This document shows positions 6,725 through 15,878 of a stretch of 64,000 nucleotides of DNA, in pieces; positions within the stretch are counted from its first letter, which is position 1; each line of letters begins with the position of its first letter. A program made the translations under genes and the position numbers. The stretch is taken from positions 1 through 64,000 of the forward strand of contig NZ_BBYM01000007.1 in assembly GCF_001570405.1 (NCBI RefSeq), given 5' to 3'. This DNA comes from Microtetraspora niveoalba. GTDB taxonomy: Bacteria; Actinomycetota; Actinomycetes; Streptosporangiales; Streptosporangiaceae. The notes under the pieces were generated by a model. The model did not search any database. It saw nothing but the letters and a program-made list of their open reading frames with translations, and was not told where the DNA came from.

Positions 6725-7870
6725 GTGGCCGAAGGCCCCACGATCAACACGATCGCCCGGCACGCCGGGGTGTCGATCGCCTCGGTCTCCCGGGTCCTGA
6801 ACGGTCTGCCGACCCGCGAGGAGACGGTCCGCCGCGTGCTGCGCGCCGCCGAGGAACTCGGGTACGTCCCCAACTCCGTGGCCCGCTCGCTGAAGAGCCG
6901 GCGCACCAATCAGGTCGCGTTCGCGATGGCCGACATCGGCAACCCGGTCTATCTCGCGATGGTGCGCGAGATCCAGCCGGTGCTCCGCGCCGCGGGCTAC
7001 CGCCTCCTGCTGCACTCGACCGACGCCGACGTCGCCGACGAGCTGGACGTGCTGCGCGGGCTCGGCGAGCGGTACGTCGACGGCCTGATCATGAGCCCCC
7101 TCCGGGTCACCGAGGGGCACCTGCGCGCCCTCGCCGCCGCCCGCGCCCCCGTCGTCGTCATCGGCTCGGTGCCCGAGGGCGCCGGCGTCGACAACGTCCG
7201 GGCCGACTCGCGCACCGGCGTCCGGCTCGCCCTCGACCACCTGTACGGCCTCGGCCGCCGCCGCGTCGCGTTCGTCAACGGCCCGGCCGACACCGTCCCC
7301 GGCGCCGCTCGGGCCGCCGCCTACCGTGAGGCGCTCGAGGCCCTCGGTCTGCCGTACGACGAGGATCTCGTCGAGGTCGGTGACTTCTATCGGGAGGACG
7401 GGGCGAGGGCCGTACAGGCGCTCCTGGACCGCGCGGGCGACGTGGACGCGCTCATGTGCGCCAACGACCTGATCGCGCTCGGCGCGCTCGACGTGCTGCG
7501 CCGGGCGGGGCGGCGGGTCCCCGAGGACGTCGCCGTCGTCGGCATGGACGACACCGACCTGGCCGCCGTCGCCTGGCCGTCGCTGACCAGCGTGTCGCTC
7601 GGCTCGGCCCGCCGCGGCCGCGCCGCCGCCGAGCTGCTGCTCGACCGCCTGGAGAACGGCGAGCGCGAGCCGCGGGTCGTCACCGTCGAGCCGCGCCTCG
7701 CCGTACGCGCCTCGACCGTCGGCGTGCGCGAGGCCGAGGAGCGCGACGAGGCCCTGCGGACCGGACGTGCCCCGCGAACCGGAAGAGCCCAGCGAACCGA
7801 GGAAGCCGTACAAGCCGCGGAGGCACCGGCCGGAGAGGTCGCCGGGGACGCGGGGGAGGGGCTCCGATGA
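6725..7870 (+). CDS. LacI-family transcriptional repressor
   Basis: This is a 381-residue regulator. Residues 5-55 form the LacI DNA-binding domain (TINTIARHAGVSIASVSRVL, hinge SVARSLKSRRTNQVAFAM), followed by a periplasmic-binding-protein-like sensor domain (DGLIMSPLRV, ALMCANDLIALGALDVL, VVGMDDTDLAAVAWPSLTSV). The tail after residue 340 is extra and rich in Arg, Glu and Ala. It starts at GTG after GAGGTGA, just downstream of two GTAAACGTTTAC operators, so autorepression is likely. Its stop overlaps the first permease start by 4 bp. The inducer is probably the transported sugar or riboside. Confidence 0.94.
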   Translation: MAEGPTINTIARHAGVSIASVSRVLNGLPTREETVRRVLRAAEELGYVPNSVARSLKSRRTNQVAFAMADIGNPVYLAMVREIQPVLRAAGYRLLLHSTDADVADELDVLRGLGERYVDGLIMSPLRVTEGHLRALAAARAPVVVIGSVPEGAGVDNVRADSRTGVRLALDHLYGLGRRRVAFVNGPADTVPGAARAAAYREALEALGLPYDEDLVEVGDFYREDGARAVQALLDRAGDVDALMCANDLIALGALDVLRRAGRRVPEDVAVVGMDDTDLAAVAWPSLTSVSLGSARRGRAAAELLLDRLENGEREPRVVTVEPRLAVRASTVGVREAEERDEALRTGRAPRTGRAQRTEEAVQAAEAPAGEVAGDAGEGLR

Positions 7871-8772
7871 CGCTCACCGCCCCACGCGCCGCCGGGACCC
7901 GGCGGCGGCCCGCCCAGGGCCGGTCGCGGGCCCGGGAGACGTTCCTGCTGCTGCTCCCCGCCCTCGTGCCCGTGCTGGTGCTCAGCGTCGGCCCGCTCGT
8001 GTACGGCATCCTGCTCGCGTTCACCGACGCGAGGTCGGGGCGGAACACCGAGACGTCGTTCGTCGGCCTGGCCAACTTCGGCGACCTGCTCGCGGACGGC
8101 GACTTCTGGGAGTCGTTCCGGATCGGCATGGTGTGGGCGGTCTCGGTGACCGTGCTGCAGTTCCTCGCGTCGCTCGGGCTCGCATTGCTGCTCAACCAGG
8201 ACCTGCGACTGCGCGGGTTCGCCCGCGTGCTCGCGCTGGTGCCGTGGGCGATGCCGCCCGTCGTCATCGGCCTGATGTGGCGGCTGGTCTACCACCCGGA
8301 CGCGGGCATTCTCAACGCCGTCCTCGGCACCGACGTGGACTGGCTCAACGACTTCTCCGTGGCGCTCCCGGCCGTGATCGTGGTCGGCGTCTGGATGGGC
8401 ATGCCGCAGACGACCGTCGTCCTGCTCGCCGGGCTGCAGAACGTGCCCAAGGAGCTGCACGAGGCCGCGGGAGTGGACGGCGCGGGCGTGTGGCGGCGCT
8501 TCCGGAGCGTCACGCTGCCGCAGCTCCGGCCGGTGATCGTCGCGATCACCTCGCTCGACTTCGTCTGGAACATCAACCAGTTCAGCCTGGTCTACGTCCT
8601 GACGCAGGGCGGGCCGGGCGGCCGGACCCGGCTGCCGATGTTGTTCGCGTACGAGGAGGCGTTCCGTTACGGCTTCTTCGGGTACGCGGCGACCCTCGGC
8701 GTGGCGATCACGATCGTCGTCCTCGCCGTGCTCGGCCTGTACCTGTGGCGCCAGATGAGGGAGGTCGACTGA
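7867..8772 (+). CDS. ABC sugar transporter permease, MalF type
   Basis: The 301-residue protein has about six hydrophobic helices, the first at FLLLLPALVPVLVLSVGPLV. The EAA loop, which contacts the ATPase, reads ELHEAAGVDGAGVWRRFRSV. It forms a heterodimer with the next gene product in a CUT1-type importer. Its ATG overlaps the lacI stop (ATGA). No ATP-binding subunit is encoded in the operon; in actinomycetes such systems usually borrow a shared MsiK-type ATPase. Confidence 0.93.
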   Translation: MTLTAPRAAGTRRRPAQGRSRARETFLLLLPALVPVLVLSVGPLVYGILLAFTDARSGRNTETSFVGLANFGDLLADGDFWESFRIGMVWAVSVTVLQFLASLGLALLLNQDLRLRGFARVLALVPWAMPPVVIGLMWRLVYHPDAGILNAVLGTDVDWLNDFSVALPAVIVVGVWMGMPQTTVVLLAGLQNVPKELHEAAGVDGAGVWRRFRSVTLPQLRPVIVAITSLDFVWNINQFSLVYVLTQGGPGGRTRLPMLFAYEEAFRYGFFGYAATLGVAITIVVLAVLGLYLWRQMREVD

Positions 8773-8788
8773 GATGGGAGGCCGGACG

Positions 8789-9607
8789 GTGCGCACCGCC
8801 CTGAAGTACCTCGCCCTGCTGGGCTACGTCGTCTTCCTGGCGTTCCCGCTCGCGTGGCTGCTGTCGACCGCGCTGAAGACGCCGCAGGAGATGGCGAGCC
8901 TGGACCCGACCTGGATCCCGCGCGACCCGACCCTGGCGAACTTCGCCGACGCCTTCGGCGAGCAGGACCTCGTGGGAAGCGCGACGCGCAGCCTGGCGGT
9001 CGCCCTGGCGAGCGCCGTGATCACCGTGCTCGTGGCCCTTCCTGCGGCGTACGCGCTGGCGCGGTACCGCGGCGCGCTGAACAAGGTCGCGATCGGGTGG
9101 GTGCTGGTCAGCCAGGTCTTCCCGGTCATCCTGATCATCATCCCGCTGTTCATGGTGCTGCGCGGGCTCGACCTGGTGAACACCCTCCCCGGGCTCGCGC
9201 TCGTGCACGTCACCTTCACGCTGCCGTTCGCGCTGTGGATGCTCCAGGGCTACGTGCGGGCCGTGCCCCGCGAGCTGGAGGAGGCGGCGGCCGTGGACGG
9301 GGCGGGACGGCTGCGGGCGCTCGCGGCCGTCGTCGCGCCGCTGCTCGTCCCGGGCGTCGTGGCGACCCTGCTGTTCGCCTTCATCTCGTCCTGGAACGAG
9401 TTCCTGTTCGCGCTCGTGGTCCTCAAGGACCCCGAGGTGGCCACGCTGCCGCTGACGCTGGTCAAGTTCACCGGCCCGGAGGGCGTCGTACGGCTGGGCC
9501 CGCTCGCCGCGGCCTCGCTGCTGGCGACGATCCCGAGCCTGGCGTTCTTCGCGGTCATCCAGCGGCGGCTCAGATCCGGACTGATGGCGGGCGCGGTCAA
9601 GGGGTGA
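8789..9607 (+). CDS. ABC sugar transporter permease, MalG type
   Basis: The second CUT1 permease is about 272 residues with six hydrophobic segments, the first at YLALLGYVVFLAFPLAWLLS. Its EAA loop, ELEEAAAVDGAGRLRALAAV, is located late in the protein as expected. GTG 8789 has GGGAGG 8 bases upstream. ATG 8774 is in frame and would add 5 residues but has no good ribosome site. The gene follows the MalF-type gene directly and precedes the binding protein. Confidence 0.92.
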   Translation: MRTALKYLALLGYVVFLAFPLAWLLSTALKTPQEMASLDPTWIPRDPTLANFADAFGEQDLVGSATRSLAVALASAVITVLVALPAAYALARYRGALNKVAIGWVLVSQVFPVILIIIPLFMVLRGLDLVNTLPGLALVHVTFTLPFALWMLQGYVRAVPRELEEAAAVDGAGRLRALAAVVAPLLVPGVVATLLFAFISSWNEFLFALVVLKDPEVATLPLTLVKFTGPEGVVRLGPLAAASLLATIPSLAFFAVIQRRLRSGLMAGAVKG

Positions 9608-9653
9608 CGCCGCCCCCGGATCCCGTCCCCGAGCTTTTCGATAGGAGAGTCAC

Positions 9654-10958
9654 ATGAGGCGTTGGAGTGCCGCGCTCGCGGTGGCGGCCGTCGTTCTGGC
9701 GGCCGGATGTTCGAACGGGGGAGGCGACGGCGACGGCGCCGCCTCCGACGGCCCGGTCAAGCTGCGGTTCCTCAGCCTGGCCTGGCAGAAGGAGTCGATC
9801 GCCGCCAACAAGCAGCTCGTCGACGAGTGGAACAAGGCCAATCCCAAGATCCAGGTCGAGTACGTCCAGGGGAGCTGGGACAACGTCAACGACCAGCTCG
9901 TCACCTCGTTCGAGGCGGGCGACCCGCCGGACGTGATCCACGACGACTCGCCCGCGCTGTCCGGCTTCGCCTCGCGCGGCTTCCTGCTCGACCTGTCGGG
10001 CTCGCTGCCGTCCGAGCTCAAGAGCGACATCCCGCAGACCGCGTGGGACACCGTCACCTTCGGCGACGGCAAGGGCGGCCAGGGCGTGTACGGCGTGCCT
10101 TTCCTGCAGGAGTCGCAGGTCCTCTACGCCAACAAGAAGCTCCTCGACGCGTCCGGCGTCCGGGTCCCGACGTCCGACGCCCCGTGGACGTGGGACGAGT
10201 TCGCCGAGGCCGCCAAGAAGATGACCAAGGGCGGCGCGTACGGCGTGGCCTGGCCGATGAAGTCGCCGGTCAACAAGGTGCTCAGCCTCGGGCTCAACTT
10301 CGGCGGCACCTTCTTCACGACCGAGGGCGGCAAGACCAGGGTCAAGGTCGGCGCCGAGGAGCGCGAGGTGCTGAGCCGCATCCACGACCAGCTCTACAAG
10401 GACAAGTCGGCCGACCCGTCGGCGCTCGGCATGGGCACCGCCGACCCGCTGCCCGGCTTCTTCGCCGGCAAGTACGCGATGGTGCCCGCGGGCGTCTACC
10501 TGCGCCAGCAGGTGGCCGAGCAGGCGCCCGACGGGTTCGAGTGGGTCACGCTGCCGCCGCTGAAGGGCGTCACCGCGCAGCAGGGCGCGACGTCGCAGAC
10601 CCTGTCCGTGGCGGCCGACAGCAAGCACCCGCAGGAGGCCGTCAAGTTCATCGCGTTCTTCCTGAACGGTCCGAACCAGGCCAAGCTCGCCAAGGGCGAC
10701 TGGCTGCTCCCGACGAGCACCTCGGCGGCGGCCGACCCCGCCATGACCGCCAAGGAGAACTTCTGGGACGTCGCCACCGCGTCGGCCAAGGACCTCGTGG
10801 TCGCGCCGTACCTCAAGGTGGACGGCTACGACGAGTGGAAGAGCAAGGTGGCCACGCCGACGCTCCAGGAGTACTTCGCCGACAAGATCAGCCTTGACGA
10901 GGCGGCGAAGCGGCTCGTCGAGGAGGGCGACAAGGTGCTGGAGCGGTACGGACGGTGA
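9654..10958 (+). CDS. ABC transporter solute-binding lipoprotein
   Basis: The 434-residue protein starts MRRWSAALAVAAVVLAAGCS, a lipoprotein signal peptide with lipobox LAAGC, so it is anchored outside the membrane. The mature part is a family 1 extracellular solute-binding protein (SLAWQKESIAANKQLVDEWN, VEYVQGSWDNVNDQLVTSFE, GVPFLQESQVLYANKKLL, PLPGFFAGKYAMVPAGVYLR). GGAGAG precedes the ATG. Ligand specificity is not readable. The DraG-family genes and ribokinase that follow suggest a ribosylated compound. Confidence 0.93.
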   Translation: MRRWSAALAVAAVVLAAGCSNGGGDGDGAASDGPVKLRFLSLAWQKESIAANKQLVDEWNKANPKIQVEYVQGSWDNVNDQLVTSFEAGDPPDVIHDDSPALSGFASRGFLLDLSGSLPSELKSDIPQTAWDTVTFGDGKGGQGVYGVPFLQESQVLYANKKLLDASGVRVPTSDAPWTWDEFAEAAKKMTKGGAYGVAWPMKSPVNKVLSLGLNFGGTFFTTEGGKTRVKVGAEEREVLSRIHDQLYKDKSADPSALGMGTADPLPGFFAGKYAMVPAGVYLRQQVAEQAPDGFEWVTLPPLKGVTAQQGATSQTLSVAADSKHPQEAVKFIAFFLNGPNQAKLAKGDWLLPTSTSAAADPAMTAKENFWDVATASAKDLVVAPYLKVDGYDEWKSKVATPTLQEYFADKISLDEAAKRLVEEGDKVLERYGR

Positions 10959-11995
10959 CCGTGCCCCCCACGCCTTCCCTCGTGCCCGTCCGCCCGCCGC
11001 GCGACCGCGCCCGGGGCTGCCTGCTCGGCCTCGCGGCCGGCGACGCCCTCGGCGCGCCCGCGGAGAACATGACGCCCGAGGCCATCGCCGCGCGGTGGGG
11101 CGTGCTCGAGGAGATCGAGGGCGGCGGGACGGACGACACCGAGTACAGCCTGTTCGCCGCGTCCCTCCTCCTCCGGCACGGCCACGCGCTGACGTCGCGG
11201 GACGTCGCCGAGGCGTGGCACGCCGAGATCGTGGACCGGATCGACGGGCCGATGCGCGGCGCCGGGTTCTCCGAGCTCGGCACCGTGCGGGCGCTGCGCC
11301 GCGGGCTCGGGCCGCCGCTGAGCGGCCGGTGGCACCCGCACGGCTGGTCCGACGGCCTCGCCATGCGGGCGGCGCCGTACGGGATCTTCGCGGCGGGCGA
11401 CCCCGGCGAGGCGGCGCGGCTGGCCGAGATCGACGGGCGGGTCAGCCACGACGGCGAGGGCGTCCTGGGCGGCCGGGCGGTCGCGGCGGCGGTGGCGGTC
11501 GCGATGACCGGCGCCGGACCGGACGAGGTGGTCGAGGCGGGCCTGCGGGCGATCCCCGCGGACTCCTGGACCGCGCGCGCCGCCGGGAAGGCGGTCGAGA
11601 TCGCCCGTGACGGGAGGGAGCGGACCTCGCGGGAGGAGTTCGCCCGCGCCCTCCACGACTCCGTCGTGCTGAAGCACTACCCGTGGACGGATCTGGCCCC
11701 GGAGGCGGTCGCACTCGCCTTCTCCGCCTATATCAGGGGCGGCGGAGAGGTCGAGGCGGCCGTGGTCACCGCGGCCAACCTGGGCCGGGACGCCGACACG
11801 ACGGCCGCGATCGCGGGCGCGCTGGCCGGCGCGGGCGCCGGAGAGGCGGGCGTGCCCACACGCTGGGCCCGCCGGATCGCGCCGGTCACCGGCCGCTGCC
11901 TGCCCGCGATGGCGGGCCGGCACGTCCTGGACGCCGCCGACCGGCTCGCCGGCGCTCTGACGGACCGCCAGGCGGACGGCCCCGCCGGCGGATGA
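10955..11995 (+). CDS. ADP-ribosylglycohydrolase family protein 1
   Basis: This 346-residue DraG/ARH-fold hydrolase would cleave a ribosyl glycosidic bond using two Mg2+ ions. The metal motifs are complete: GLAAGDALGAPAE near residue 25, GGTDDTEYS near 52, and NLGRDADTTAAIAGALAGA near the C-terminus. Its GTG start overlaps the stop of the binding-protein gene (GTGA), which ties it to the importer. It is the first of four consecutive family members. Cleavage of imported ribosides, rather than protein de-ADP-ribosylation, is inferred from the neighbours. Confidence 0.93.
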   Translation: MTVPPTPSLVPVRPPRDRARGCLLGLAAGDALGAPAENMTPEAIAARWGVLEEIEGGGTDDTEYSLFAASLLLRHGHALTSRDVAEAWHAEIVDRIDGPMRGAGFSELGTVRALRRGLGPPLSGRWHPHGWSDGLAMRAAPYGIFAAGDPGEAARLAEIDGRVSHDGEGVLGGRAVAAAVAVAMTGAGPDEVVEAGLRAIPADSWTARAAGKAVEIARDGRERTSREEFARALHDSVVLKHYPWTDLAPEAVALAFSAYIRGGGEVEAAVVTAANLGRDADTTAAIAGALAGAGAGEAGVPTRWARRIAPVTGRCLPAMAGRHVLDAADRLAGALTDRQADGPAGG

Positions 11996-12018
11996 CCCCT
12001 GGAAGGGATGGAGAGAGC

Positions 12019-13311
12019 ATGTCATCGGGGGGCGGAGGCGGCATGCCGCCGCCGGAGGAGGACCGCGTTCTCGGCGCGTTCGCCGGCCTCGCCGTGGGCG
12101 ACGCCGCGGGCTGGCCGGCGGCGCGTCACCGGTCGCTGCGGCTCGCGCCGTGGAGCAGGCGGCTGCACCGGGAGCTGGACGCGTTCGCCGAAGAGCGCCA
12201 GGTGACCACGTTGCCGGTGCCGTTCGCGCTGAACCAGCCGGTCGAGCCGCTGGCGCTCGGGCCGTCCGACGACGCGGAATGGCTCGCCTGGACGGCGACG
12301 ACGATCCACGAGGACCGCGCGGAGGCGTTCGGGCGGCTGGCCCGGCGTGACGACCTGCGCGCCCGGATCTCGGTCTGGTCCGCGCTCGACAACCTCGCCG
12401 CCGGCCTGGGGCCGCCCGCGAGCGGCCACGACAACCCGCACTTCTTCGACGACGCGGCGGCGGTGCGTGCGGTGGCGTTCGGCGCGGCGGGGATGGACCC
12501 GGTCGCCGACGCCGAGGTCACGAACTCCGGGGACGGCGTCCTCGGGGCGGTGGCGATCGCGACGGCGGTCGGCGCGCTGGTGAGGGGCGCGCCGATGCGG
12601 GAGGCGGTGGACGCGGCCGTCGCCGTGCTCCCGGAGGACACCGCGATCGGGCACGCCGCACGTACGGCCGTCGCGGTGGCGCGTAAGCACGGCGACCCGT
12701 TCGCCGCCGTCCCCGCGCTCGACGCGGCGCTGCTCGACCACGTCTACAGCTACGGCGTCGCCGCCGCCGAGACCGTCCCGATCGCGCTCGCCCTCGCCGA
12801 CGCGGCGATGCCGGGCGAAGGCGCGTCCGGCTCCGCACGGTCCTTCACACGGTCCTCCACACGGTCCTCCACGGGGGGACGCGGGGCGGGGGAGGCGTTC
12901 GGCGCCGCCGTGTCCGCGGCGGCCTGCCTGGCGTCGGTCGCGGACTCGGCGCCGGCGCTCACCGGGGCGCTGGCCGGGGCGTACGCGGGGTACGCGGCGC
13001 TGCCGGAGGCGTGGCGGGAGTCGGCGCGCACGCTGGCCGGCTGCTGCCTGCCCGAACTGGCCGGCACCGACCTGGTCGCCGTCGCCCGGACCCTGGCGTC
13101 CGGAGGTCCGGCCCGAAGCGCCCCGGAGCAGGAGGGCGCGGCACAGGAGGGCGCGGCACTGGACGGCGCGCGACAGCACGGCGTGGCAAAGGACGGCCAG
13201 ACAGGCAGCGGTACGACACAGAGCGGTTCGACAGACAGCGGTTCGACAGACAGCGGTTCGACAGACAGCGGTTCGACAGACAGCGGTTCGACACGGAGGG
13301 GGACGGCATGA
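12019..13311 (+). CDS. ADP-ribosylglycohydrolase family protein 2, divergent
   Basis: This 430-residue member has GAFAGLAVGDAAGWPAARH at the N-terminus, PSDDAEWLAWTATTI as its first metal motif and TNSGDGVLGAVAIATAV in the middle. The C-terminal metal motif is altered. Where paralogue 1 has GRDADT, this one has SVADS, losing the first Asp and changing Thr to Ser before the conserved ALTGALAGA. Activity may be weak or different. The last 60 or so residues are not part of the domain and end in SGSTD repeats. ATG 12019 follows GGAGAGAG. A Ser/Thr/Arg insertion (SARSFTRSSTRSSTGG) sits near residue 275. Confidence 0.88.
   Translation: MSSGGGGGMPPPEEDRVLGAFAGLAVGDAAGWPAARHRSLRLAPWSRRLHRELDAFAEERQVTTLPVPFALNQPVEPLALGPSDDAEWLAWTATTIHEDRAEAFGRLARRDDLRARISVWSALDNLAAGLGPPASGHDNPHFFDDAAAVRAVAFGAAGMDPVADAEVTNSGDGVLGAVAIATAVGALVRGAPMREAVDAAVAVLPEDTAIGHAARTAVAVARKHGDPFAAVPALDAALLDHVYSYGVAAAETVPIALALADAAMPGEGASGSARSFTRSSTRSSTGGRGAGEAFGAAVSAAACLASVADSAPALTGALAGAYAGYAALPEAWRESARTLAGCCLPELAGTDLVAVARTLASGGPARSAPEQEGAAQEGAALDGARQHGVAKDGQTGSGTTQSGSTDSGSTDSGSTDSGSTDSGSTRRGTA
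13207..13296 (+). repeat. 15-bp tandem repeat in the 3' end of the second DraG-family gene
   Basis: The unit AGCGGTTCGACAGAC is repeated five times from 13222 to 13296, preceded by a degenerate copy (AGCGGTACGACACAG). It encodes repeats of Ser-Gly-Ser-Thr-Asp. The unit is a multiple of three, so changes in copy number keep the frame, and the next gene's start overlaps the stop just after it. Confidence 0.9.
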
Positions 13312-14456
13312 CGCCGCTTGAGGACAGGGCCGTCGGCTGCGTGGCCGGTGCGGCGGTCGGCGACGCGCTCGGCGGCGCGACCGAGGGGTGGACGCCGGAG
13401 CAGATCCGGGCGCGCTACGGGGGCCCGGTCGAGGGTGTGGTCCCGCCGTACCACGCGGACTGGCGCAACGCCCGGCCGATCGCGCCGTACCACAAGGGCG
13501 ACGGCCACGTGACCGACGACACGCTGATGACCCACGCGCTGATCCGCGTGTACGAGCGGGTGGGCGGGCACCTGGACGCCTACTCCGCCGCCGAGCACCT
13601 GGTGCCCGAGATGATGGGCCAGAAGCGCTGGATCCCCGAGCTGGAGGCCGAGGCGCTGCCGCTGCACCGGGTGTTCCTGGCCGAGAAGTGGCTGGTCCTG
13701 CGGCTGCACTACGGCCACGCCGACCCGCGCGAGGCGGGCGTCGGCAACATCGTGAACTGCGGCGCGGCCATGTACATGGCCCCGGTGGGCGTCGTCAACG
13801 CGGGCGACCCGGACGGCGCGTACGCCGAGGCGGTCGACCTGGCGGGGGCGCACCAGTCCAGCTACGGCCGTGAGGCGGCCGGGGTGCTCGCCGCCGCCGT
13901 CGCCGAGGCGATGCGGCCAGGGGCCACGCCGGACTCGGTGGTCGCGGCCTGCCTGCGGCTCGCCCGCGACGGCACGCGGGCGGCCATCGAGGCGGTGTGC
14001 TCGGCCGCGCGCGGCATCGGCCACTGGGAGGGCTCGTTCGAGACGCTGCGCGCCGCCATGCGCCCGTACGACACGGTGGCCGACACCTATCGGGACCAGG
14101 GGCTGGGCGCGCGCCGCCCGAGCCGGGTGCACAGCATCGAGGAACTGCCGCTCGCCCTCGCGTTCCTGCTGATCGCCAAGGGCGACTTCCGCGAGACCGT
14201 GCTGGGCGGGGTGAACTACGGCCGGGACGCGGACTCGATCGCCTCCATGGGCGGCGCGATCGCCGGGGCGCTGGGCGGGCGGTCCGCCGTACCGGCCGGG
14301 TGGATCGAGGAGGTGGCGGCGGCGAGCAGGACCGACCTCGTCGCGCCCGGCCTCGCCCTCGCCGCCGTGGCGCGCCGGGTGCGCGCCGCGGACGCGGAGC
14401 GCCGCCGCGCGGCCGACGCCGCGTTCGCCGAGCTGCTGGCCGGGGGCGGGGCGTGA
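13308..14456 (+). CDS. ADP-ribosylglycohydrolase family protein 3
   Basis: This 382-residue member has complete metal motifs: GAAVGDALGGATEGW, GHVTDDTLMTHALIRVY and NYGRDADSIASMGGAIAGAL. A longer loop between the first two (WRNARPIAPYHKGD) and the segment GNIVNCGAAMYMAPVGVVNA mark a different subfamily from paralogue 1. ATG 13308 overlaps the preceding stop by 4 bp. It probably cleaves a ribosyl or related N-glycosidic bond; the substrate is unknown. Confidence 0.92.
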   Translation: MTPLEDRAVGCVAGAAVGDALGGATEGWTPEQIRARYGGPVEGVVPPYHADWRNARPIAPYHKGDGHVTDDTLMTHALIRVYERVGGHLDAYSAAEHLVPEMMGQKRWIPELEAEALPLHRVFLAEKWLVLRLHYGHADPREAGVGNIVNCGAAMYMAPVGVVNAGDPDGAYAEAVDLAGAHQSSYGREAAGVLAAAVAEAMRPGATPDSVVAACLRLARDGTRAAIEAVCSAARGIGHWEGSFETLRAAMRPYDTVADTYRDQGLGARRPSRVHSIEELPLALAFLLIAKGDFRETVLGGVNYGRDADSIASMGGAIAGALGGRSAVPAGWIEEVAAASRTDLVAPGLALAAVARRVRAADAERRRAADAAFAELLAGGGA

Positions 14457-15844
14457 CGCGGCTCACCTGGGTGCAGCCGGAGGACCTGGTGGGCCACGAG
14501 CTGCGCCAGGCCGCCGAGGACGGCAGGGGCGACCTGCCGGAGGTGCGGGAGATCGCGGCCCGCTGGCGGGCGGCCGGGGGGCATCCCGCGCCGCCCCGGG
14601 CCGGCGCCTCGCCGCAGGCCGCTCCCGTACGGCTGCGCCGCCTGGCGGAGGACCTGCTCGACGAGCTGGCCGCGATCCCCTCGCCGCTGCCCGAGCCGTC
14701 CGCCTGGGAGGAGATCGTCGCCGCCTGTCCGGACTGGCCCGGCGGAAGAAGCGCGGGCGGGGCAGGCAGCGTGGATCCGGCGCGGGTGCTCGGCGCCTGG
14801 CGGGGCCGGGCGGCAGGATGCGTGCTCGGCAAGCCGGTGGAGAAGATCCCCCGCGAGGGCATCCGGGAGATCGCCGAGGCGACCGGCAACTGGCCGATCC
14901 GCGGCTGGTTCACCGCCGAGGGCCTGCCGCCGGAGGTCGCGCTCAGGTGGCCGTGGAACCGGCGCAGCGCCGTCAACAGCCTCGCGGAGAACATCGACGG
15001 CGTTCCCGAGGACGACGACCTCAACTTCCCGCTGCTCGCGCTCGCCCTGCTGGAGCGGTACGGCAGGGGCTTCACCACGGCGGACGTCGCGCAGATGTGG
15101 CTCGACGAGCTGCCCGGCGGCCGGGTGTTCACCGCCGAGCGGGTCGCGTACCGGAACCTGCTGACGGGCATCGAACCGGAGCCGGTGGAGCCCGCGCCCG
15201 GCGCGGAGCGGGAGCCGGGGCGGACGACGGCCGCCTACCGCAACCCGTTCCGGGAATGGATCGGCGCGCTCATCCGGGCCGACGTGTACGGCTGGGTCAA
15301 TCCGGGAGATCCGGCGACGGCGGCCGAGTTCGCCTGGCGCGACGCCCGGCTCAGCCACACGGCGAACGGCCTCTACGGCGCGATGTTCACCGCCGCGATG
15401 TGCGCGCGGTCCCTGGACGGCTCCTCCGTGACGGAGGTGGTCGAGGCGGGCCTGTCCGTGGTGCCCGCCGGGTCCAGGCTGGCCGGCGCCGTACGGGACG
15501 CCGTGGAGGCGGCCGGCGCCGAGCCGGACTTCGAGCGGGTCGTGGACCACCTGTACGCCCGGCACGGCGGCCTGCACTGGGTCCACACGATCAACAACGC
15601 GGCCCTGATCGCGGCGGCGCTGGTCCACGGGAAGGGGGACTTCACCGCCTCGATCGCGGCCGCGGTCGCGGCCGGCTGGGACACCGACTCGGCGGGCGCG
15701 ACGGTCGGCTCGATCGTCGGCGGGCTGAACGGAGGCGTGCCCGGGCAGTGGTCCATGAAAGACCGCCTGACCAGCAGCGTCACCGGATTCGACGGCATCG
15801 CCCTGGGGGAGCTCGCCCGGCGCACCCGGTTGATGGCAGGGTAA
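14453..15844 (+). CDS. ADP-ribosylglycohydrolase family protein 4, long form
   Basis: This 463-residue member starts at GTG 14453, overlapping the stop of paralogue 3. About 105 N-terminal residues (TRLTWVQPEDLVGHELRQAA...) precede the catalytic fold. The family motif then appears as WRGRAAGCVLGKPVEKIPRE, followed by PEDDDLNFPLLALALLERYG in the DDT position, and AGWDTDSAGATVGSIVGGLN as the C-terminal metal motif. YGWVNPGDPATAAEFAWRDA resembles the middle of other long members. It belongs to a distinct branch of the family; the substrate is unknown. Confidence 0.9.
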   Translation: MTRLTWVQPEDLVGHELRQAAEDGRGDLPEVREIAARWRAAGGHPAPPRAGASPQAAPVRLRRLAEDLLDELAAIPSPLPEPSAWEEIVAACPDWPGGRSAGGAGSVDPARVLGAWRGRAAGCVLGKPVEKIPREGIREIAEATGNWPIRGWFTAEGLPPEVALRWPWNRRSAVNSLAENIDGVPEDDDLNFPLLALALLERYGRGFTTADVAQMWLDELPGGRVFTAERVAYRNLLTGIEPEPVEPAPGAEREPGRTTAAYRNPFREWIGALIRADVYGWVNPGDPATAAEFAWRDARLSHTANGLYGAMFTAAMCARSLDGSSVTEVVEAGLSVVPAGSRLAGAVRDAVEAAGAEPDFERVVDHLYARHGGLHWVHTINNAALIAAALVHGKGDFTASIAAAVAAGWDTDSAGATVGSIVGGLNGGVPGQWSMKDRLTSSVTGFDGIALGELARRTRLMAG

Positions 15845-15878
15845 GCGGGATAAAGGTGACGATCCTGGAGGAAGCATC

